Notes under the pieces: generated by a model
What the model saw: only the letters and a program-made list of their open reading frames with translations
The model's database searches: none
Told to the model about the DNA's origin: nothing
Shown: piece by piece, positions 60,782-64,000 of the stretch
Layout of the letters: the number at the start of each line of letters is the position of its first letter
Numbering within the stretch: the first letter of the stretch is position 1
From: Helicobacter sp. 12S02634-8
GTDB taxonomy: Bacteria > Campylobacterota > Campylobacteria > Campylobacterales > Helicobacteraceae
DNA length: 64,000 nucleotides
Direction of reading: 5' to 3'
NCBI RefSeq assembly: GCF_002272865.1
Contig: NZ_MLAP01000008.1
Span: 38,853-102,852 of the forward strand
Made by a program: the position numbers and the translations under genes

Positions 60782-61576
60782 CTATGAGGCAATCTGGTCA
60801 TAAAAATCTGTATAATCCCTATCCAACGCCCCCATACAAAGCATTTTAGCTTCCTTTTGGTGCAGCTGAATATCTTGGATGATCGCAATGCTCCCCTTAG
60901 GGACAGCATTTTCAAAATAAATGCCCTTAGGCAATCGGTCAAATATCCTCCCGCTTGTGATCTCAAAAAACAGCTGCTGGTATCCAGAATACTGGAGCAA
61001 AAAGCCCAAAAACTCCACGCCAAAATAAAACAACTCGCAAGACTCGCCCATACGCTCTAGCTTCTCTAAAAGAGCATTAGCACAGACTTGATGGGCGATC
61101 TGCCGAATATCTTGGACTTCTAAACCCACTAGCTCTTTTGCAAAGCGCTCTATCGAGGGATTGAAACGCAAGGCTATCTGATCGGTTTCAAAATCCAAAA
61201 TCAAAAACTGATGCTCGCAGTTGATGACTGCTCGGAGCTTTTGAGGGACTTTAGTCTTGATGATACCAAATATCCCCTTGCCCTCGCAAGCAGCTTGAAA
61301 CTTCTTGAGATCCACTTGGGGCGTGCTGTCTTTGATATTGAGCTTACTCCTCCAATAATTTTTCAGCGCTAAAGCCGTGGGTATCCGGCCGCTGCTGATA
61401 TGTGTCTGTGTCAATATCCCCTCATCACAGAGTGCTTTGAAATAATTTCTGATTGTCGCTGATGAGATCTTGATACTCATAGACATTTTAAGCGACTCCG
61501 AGCCGATGGGGCTTTGAGATTGGATATATTCTTGGATAATTTTATCTAAAAGCAAATCTTTTTTGCGATACATCAT
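60782..61576 (-). CDS. hrcA: Heat-inducible transcription repressor HrcA
   Basis: HrcA binds CIRCE operators to repress chaperone operons and depends on GroEL for folding. From the ATG at 61576 (AAAGG upstream) it is 264 residues, shorter than the ~340 typical of Firmicutes, as in other Helicobacter. The N-terminal winged helix has KKDLLLDKIIQEYIQSQSPI, then GSESLKMSMSIKISSATIRN. TQTHISSGRIPTALALKNYW is the family wing, and the GAF-like domain follows. It heads hrcA-grpE-dnaK behind a CIRCE-like element. Confidence 0.93.
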   Translation of the reverse strand: MMYRKKDLLLDKIIQEYIQSQSPIGSESLKMSMSIKISSATIRNYFKALCDEGILTQTHISSGRIPTALALKNYWRSKLNIKDSTPQVDLKKFQAACEGKGIFGIIKTKVPQKLRAVINCEHQFLILDFETDQIALRFNPSIERFAKELVGLEVQDIRQIAHQVCANALLEKLERMGESCELFYFGVEFLGFLLQYSGYQQLFFEITSGRIFDRLPKGIYFENAVPKGSIAIIQDIQLHQKEAKMLCMGALDRDYTDFYDQIAS

Positions 61577-61617
61577 CTCAGACCTTTGAATATTGGGTTT
61601 CAAATATCAATGCAGAT

Positions 61618-61623
61618 ATTATA
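61618..61623 (-). promoter_or_regulatory. -10 box of the hrcA-grpE-dnaK promoter
   Basis: On the reverse strand TATAAT (61618-61623) follows TTTTTTTTGG and lies about 42 nt before the hrcA ATG. There is no good -35 hexamer, which is usual in Helicobacter. The CIRCE-like operator lies 20 nt upstream, covering the -35 area. Confidence 0.65.
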
Positions 61624-61642
61624 CCAAAAAAAATAAATAAAA

Positions 61643-61669
61643 TTAGCATTTATATAAAAATATTGCTAA
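61643..61669. promoter_or_regulatory. CIRCE-like HrcA operator
   Basis: The 27-bp element TTAGCATTT-N9-TATTGCTAA keeps the exact CIRCE geometry (TTAGCACTC-N9-GAGTGCTAA). The outer six bases of each arm are perfect (TTAGCA / TGCTAA) and the inner CTC/GAG triplets are degenerated to TTT/TAT. It overlaps the -35 region of the hrcA promoter. HrcA autorepression is the obvious reading. Confidence 0.75.
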
Positions 61670-61929
61670 AAAATCTAAAACCTTAGCCATTTCATATAAA
61701 CCTATATAACTAGTTAGACTAAATAAAGTTTATAACAACCACTGACATTGGGGGATTTTTCGGCGTAGAATAGTGAGCGAAACATTGAGTGAAATGGCGA
61801 GTTAGATAGTGCGTGATGAGTGAGATAGGCGAGTGCGTGGCGAGCAAAAAATATAGAAATATACAAGGAAGCACAAAAGAAGTGCGCGACTCAATCCATT
61901 TTGAAAAACAAAAATGGTAAAATACCTCT
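61670..61929. other. Intergenic region between the CIRCE element and the aldolase-family gene
   Basis: No gene is supported here. 61670-61735 is AT-rich. 61755-61850 is a low-complexity stretch in which AGTGAG, GAGTG, GGCGAG and GTGCG words recur every 8-12 bases. A poorly coding reverse frame overlaps it without a credible start context. A TAAAAT (61917-61922) close to the start at 61930 may be the -10 of the next gene, giving an almost leaderless transcript. Confidence 0.45.
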
Positions 61930-62559
61930 ATGAATATCCATACAAAAAACATAGACCCCAAGCTCATTGAGAGTATCAGTCACATTTCTTTAGCGATGTT
62001 TAGAAAAAGCTTTTTTGGCGTATTCCACGGCTCCATCTCAGCACGGATCTCTCAAAATCGCTTCTTGATAAACAAAAAAGACGCGATATTTGATCAAATC
62101 AACAACGACTCCTTAATCATGCTCTATGACAAAGAAGACTATCGCTGGCAAGAAGCAAGTATCGATACCTTTATCCACTCAAGTATCTATCAAGGCCTAG
62201 TAGAAGCACGATTCATTGTCTATGCTATGCCCCCTTATAGCGTGGCGTATTCGCTCAGGCACGATGTTTTATGCCCAAAAGACTACTTTGGCTATCGCTT
62301 ATTAGGCAGGCAGGTCGATATTTTTGACCCCAAGGGCTATGATAGCTGGTATGAACGCGCTGATGTGGATATTTCGCGTTATTTCAAGCAGAGCAAGAAA
62401 AATTTTATCTTCATCAAAGGCTATGGAATCTATGCTTATCACAGAGATTTATATGCCCTAGCAAAAACCATTGCCTTGATTGAAAACAGCTGCAAAGTCT
62501 TGCACCTAGGTGGTATGCTTGATTGTGGGTATGAAGACAACACGCGCTTTGAAATCTAA
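61930..62559 (+). CDS. Class II aldolase/adducin-family protein
   Basis: The 209-residue protein resembles the class II aldolase/adducin N-terminal fold: FGVFHGSISARISQNRFLIN (the family's H-G-S/N-S-R), IDTFIHSSIYQGLVEARFIV (normally H-x-x-x-Y), and FIFIKGYGIYAYHRDLYALA with a GHG-like position reading GYG. One metal histidine of the usual H-x-H pair appears missing (YAMPPYSVAYSL rather than H-x-H), so it may not be a true aldolase. Campylobacterota keep a similar gene beside hrcA. Role unknown. Confidence 0.7.
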   Translation: MNIHTKNIDPKLIESISHISLAMFRKSFFGVFHGSISARISQNRFLINKKDAIFDQINNDSLIMLYDKEDYRWQEASIDTFIHSSIYQGLVEARFIVYAMPPYSVAYSLRHDVLCPKDYFGYRLLGRQVDIFDPKGYDSWYERADVDISRYFKQSKKNFIFIKGYGIYAYHRDLYALAKTIALIENSCKVLHLGGMLDCGYEDNTRFEI

Positions 62560-62587
62560 AACTTCCTCCTATTTATTTATTTTTCAT

Positions 62588-62692
62588 TGGGATTTCTTTA
62601 TGAAATCCTTAAGACCACTTCAGGGATTAAAAATCCCTTGCGTTCCTAAAGGATAGAGTTATTCCCGACTTTGTCGTTCATCAACTCGTTTT
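62588..62692. repeat. 105-bp hairpin-rich repeat, copy 1
   Basis: This copy folds as a string of stems: 62590-62596 with 62602-62608 (7 bp), 62622-62628 with 62632-62638 (7 bp, 3-nt loop), and CCTAAAGG at 62645-62652. The last is GAGTT/AACTC (62656-62660 / 62683-62687) enclosing CGAC-TTT-GTCG. It is nearly identical to copy 2 at 62887-62990. Similarity fades upstream into a shared CCTCC..TATTTA segment. Confidence 0.85.
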
Positions 62693-62886
62693 TTAGGGGG
62701 TTTGGATTTCTTTATGAAATCTTAAGACCTATTTTTCAGTCTAAAAGCTCTTTTTATTTCTTTCAAAAAAGGGGTTTATCCTCCCCTAACATAGTGGGTG
62801 GGTCAAGACCTTAACCCCGAAAAAACTCTTTTTTTCGGCAAATAAGGAGGGGAAGCTCGCAATCCTCCCTCTATTTAATTTTTATC
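62693..62886. other. Spacer between the two hairpin-rich repeats
   Basis: No gene is seen. A partial third copy of the repeat's first stem lies at 62704-62728 (GGATTTCTTTATGAAATC, then TTAAGACC). Further on, CCGAAAAAA/TTTTTTTCGG (about 62816-62838) forms a terminator-like hairpin, and GGAGG/CCTCC arms flank AAGCTCGCAAT near 62850-62870. Confidence 0.55.
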
Positions 62887-62990
62887 TGGGATTTCTTTAT
62901 GAAATCCTTAAGACCACTTCAGGGATTAAAAATCCCTTGCGTTCCTAAAGGATAGAGTTATTCCGACTTTGTCGTTCATCAACTCGTTTT
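62887..62990. repeat. 104-bp hairpin-rich repeat, copy 2
   Basis: This matches copy 1 base for base apart from one missing C in the ATTCC(C)GAC run. All four stems are preserved, because the missing base lies at the edge of the small CGAC/GTCG stem. Both copies have the same orientation, 299 bp apart. Confidence 0.85.
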
Positions 62991-63020
62991 CAGAGGTTTT
63001 ACACTTCTGTAGTCTTTTCT

Positions 63021-63060
63021 CTGTCTTTTTGCACCACGCAAGGGCGAGCAAATACACATA
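63021..63060. repeat. 40-bp repeat, left (inverted partner at 63961-64000)
   Basis: CTGTCTTTTTGCACC and AGGGCGAGCAAATACACA match the reverse complement of the last 40 bases of the window, with one mismatch in each block and a 5-to-7-base variable centre. The two copies bracket the toxin-antitoxin genes. Confidence 0.7.
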
Positions 63061-63108
63061 ACGCCCTCTTTTTTTTTGGGATTCCATAAAAGCAACACAA
63101 AAGTAATC

Positions 63109-63384
63109 CTAAGATTTAAACAACTTACTATGTGAGCCCACACGCAAGGCTGTGAGGATTAGCACATCTTCTTGTTTTGCATACACCAACAATAAATCTG
63201 GCTTGATATGGCACTCTCTGAAGTCTTTGAGCACACCTTTGAGTTGATGGTCTTTATGCTTTGCTTCTAAGGTTTCGCCATTACCTAGCTTCTCCAATAC
63301 ACCATCAACAAGTTCTTGATTCTTGGGGGATAATTTTTTATACTCTTTGGCAAAAACTTTAGCATACGCTAGGCTATATTTCAT
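63109..63384 (-). CDS. YafQ-family mRNA interferase toxin
   Basis: This 91-residue RelE/ParE-superfamily toxin of the YafQ type would cut mRNA on the ribosome. It has AKVFAKEYKKLSPKNQEL, KHKDHQLKGVLKDFREC (the DH-L-G histidine), CHIKPDLLLVYAKQ (the H..PD catalytic pair) and LRVGSHSKLF (final His and Phe). The YafQ active-site Trp after PD is Leu here. It overlaps the antitoxin gene by 11 bp, the usual antitoxin-first layout. Confidence 0.9.
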   Translation of the reverse strand: MKYSLAYAKVFAKEYKKLSPKNQELVDGVLEKLGNGETLEAKHKDHQLKGVLKDFRECHIKPDLLLVYAKQEDVLILTALRVGSHSKLFKS

Positions 63385-63595
63385 TGAGTATGGCTTGTTT
63401 GAAAGATTGCATATCGCTATAGCACTCTAGCTCACCTCTTTTTGCTCTCTCTTTGACTTCCTTGCTTGCTTGCAAGATTTCAGATTCAAATTTTGTAAGC
63501 CCCACTTCTTGTTTGCACTCTATCTGCAGAGCCTTTGCGAGATTTATCAATGTTGGTGCGACTTCTTGACTCACATTTTCAAATATCAATCTCAT
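63374..63595 (-). CDS. RelB/DinJ-type antitoxin
   Basis: From the ATG at 63595 (after TAGGGAA) the product is 73 residues: MRLIFENVSQEVAPTLINLA starts with the beta strand of a ribbon-helix-helix protein. The C-terminal half (SKEVKERAKRGELECYSDMQ, ending SFKQAILNEI) would wrap the toxin. The N-terminus lacks the usual DinJ T.R.D segment, so it is a divergent member. Its own promoter, autorepressed with the toxin, is expected within 63600-63700. Confidence 0.82.
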   Translation of the reverse strand: MRLIFENVSQEVAPTLINLAKALQIECKQEVGLTKFESEILQASKEVKERAKRGELECYSDMQSFKQAILNEI

Positions 63596-63960
63596 TTTCC
63601 CTACTTTTTGCAATCAGAATCTTTTAACAGAGTTGATTCTACCAAAATATGAACAATGCGACACCACATTATCCTCAAGAGGTTGAGAAGAATCCTAAAG
63701 AGTTTTTATTTCTATTTTTTAAAAAGAAATAAAAGTCTTTTGAAAAACCTTTCAAACCCTCAAGCAAGTAGCAAGCTAAATTAAAATCTAAAATGCTAAA
63801 ACCTTTTTTGCTTACGCATTAAGGGGCTAAAGGGGGCTGAGCTTAAAGCTTTGCACCCCCTAAATCCCCTTAAAAACCCCCTTACCCCTGCCACGCTTAA
63901 AGGCAGAAAAGCAAATGCAAAGGCGAAAGGCAAATACAAAGGCAGAAAACCTCGGATTGC
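63596..63960. other. Repeat-rich non-coding end of the window
   Basis: Nothing coding is supported. A long imperfect hairpin lies at 63698-63740, with a perfect 10-bp core TTTTATTTCT (63704-63713)/AGAAATAAAA (63725-63734). CTCAA/TTGAG arms lie near 63673-63687. From 63810 the sequence is rich in GGGG/CCCC blocks (an AGGGG..CCCCT region). From 63900 GGCAAATACAAAGGCAGAAA-like units recur three times. A weak reverse frame (63796-63984) has biased low-complexity composition and no ribosome-binding site. Confidence 0.5.
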
Positions 63961-64000
63961 TGTGTCTTTGCTCGCCCTCAGCAAGGGTGCAAAAAGCCAG
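63961..64000. repeat. 40-bp repeat, right (inverted partner of 63021-63060)
   Basis: The reverse complement begins CTGGCTTTTTGCACC and contains AGGGCGAGCAAAGACACA, matching the left copy in two blocks. It runs to the window edge, so its full extent cannot be seen. Confidence 0.65.

Noticed and set aside
62560..63108. CRISPR array
   Set aside because: The repeats here are only two copies of 105 bp with unequal partial copies. There are no short regularly spaced repeats with unique spacers and no cas genes.
63796..63984. Reverse-strand 62-codon open frame at the window end
   Set aside because: Low-complexity FAFAFA-like composition derived from short DNA repeats, with no start signal.

Overview
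The window looks like chromosome from an enterohepatic-type Helicobacter or a close Campylobacterota relative. The clearest sign is that rpoB reads in frame into rpoC with no stop or new start, a fusion known from Helicobacter and Wolinella. Further support comes from gene orders that I recall from H. pylori: lysA-pheA-HP0292-pabB, oorDABC, mltG/HP0586-nth-fliN-fliO-tonB-pyrC-HP0580-HP0579, cbpA-hspR-rarA, and arsRS near hemB. Leucine-biosynthesis genes, a Bacillus-type PurF and MnmH argue against H. pylori itself. I do not name a species.

Layout. 1-9.7 kb (minus strand): one transcription/translation cluster starting at a near-consensus promoter at 9636-9665. It carries tRNA-Thr, Tyr, Gly and Thr, tuf, rpmG, tRNA-Trp, secE, nusG, rplKAJL and rpoBC, with leader and hairpin structures before rplJ and rpoBC. 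9.8-15.1 kb (plus): GDP-fucose synthesis (manC, gmd, fcl) and a PglK/Wzk-type flippase. 15.2-20.2 kb (minus): four tandem outer-membrane proteins. 20.4-23.8 kb: cbpA-hspR-rarA and a small predicted barrel protein. 23.9-31.6 kb: leuDB, a CiaD-like pair, the ArsRS two-component system, purF, a radical SAM protein and hemB. 31.6-34.6 kb (minus): a small OMP, ybdD and cstA. 35.1-43.5 kb: a lipoprotein, class II DAHP synthase, gatC, and a lysA-pheA-DUF2156-pabBC-pabA operon. 43.5-47.6 kb (minus): oorDABC and mltG. 47.5-57.9 kb (plus): an AsmA-like giant, feoA, nth, a CheX-like gene, fliN, fliO, tonB, pyrC, the two-part Kdo hydrolase and mnmH. 58.3-61.6 kb (minus): hrcA-grpE-dnaK with a CIRCE-like operator. 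61.9-64 kb: an aldolase-family gene, then a repeat-rich stretch holding a YafQ/DinJ-type toxin-antitoxin pair.

How it fits together. The two heat-shock repressors, HspR and HrcA, and their own chaperone operons are both in the window, so much of the stress circuit can be read here. Surface biology is the second theme: GDP-fucose, a lipid-linked glycan flippase, Kdo trimming, an AsmA-like protein, TonB and six predicted outer-membrane proteins.

I found no clearly new multi-gene system, CRISPR array, prophage or insertion sequence. The least explained material is non-coding: a duplicated 105-bp hairpin-rich element at 62.6 and 62.9 kb, inverted 40-bp copies bracketing the toxin-antitoxin pair, and two stretches dense in CTTGAG/CTCAAG words, one directly downstream of dnaK. 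All homology statements rest on motif recognition from memory; no search was run.
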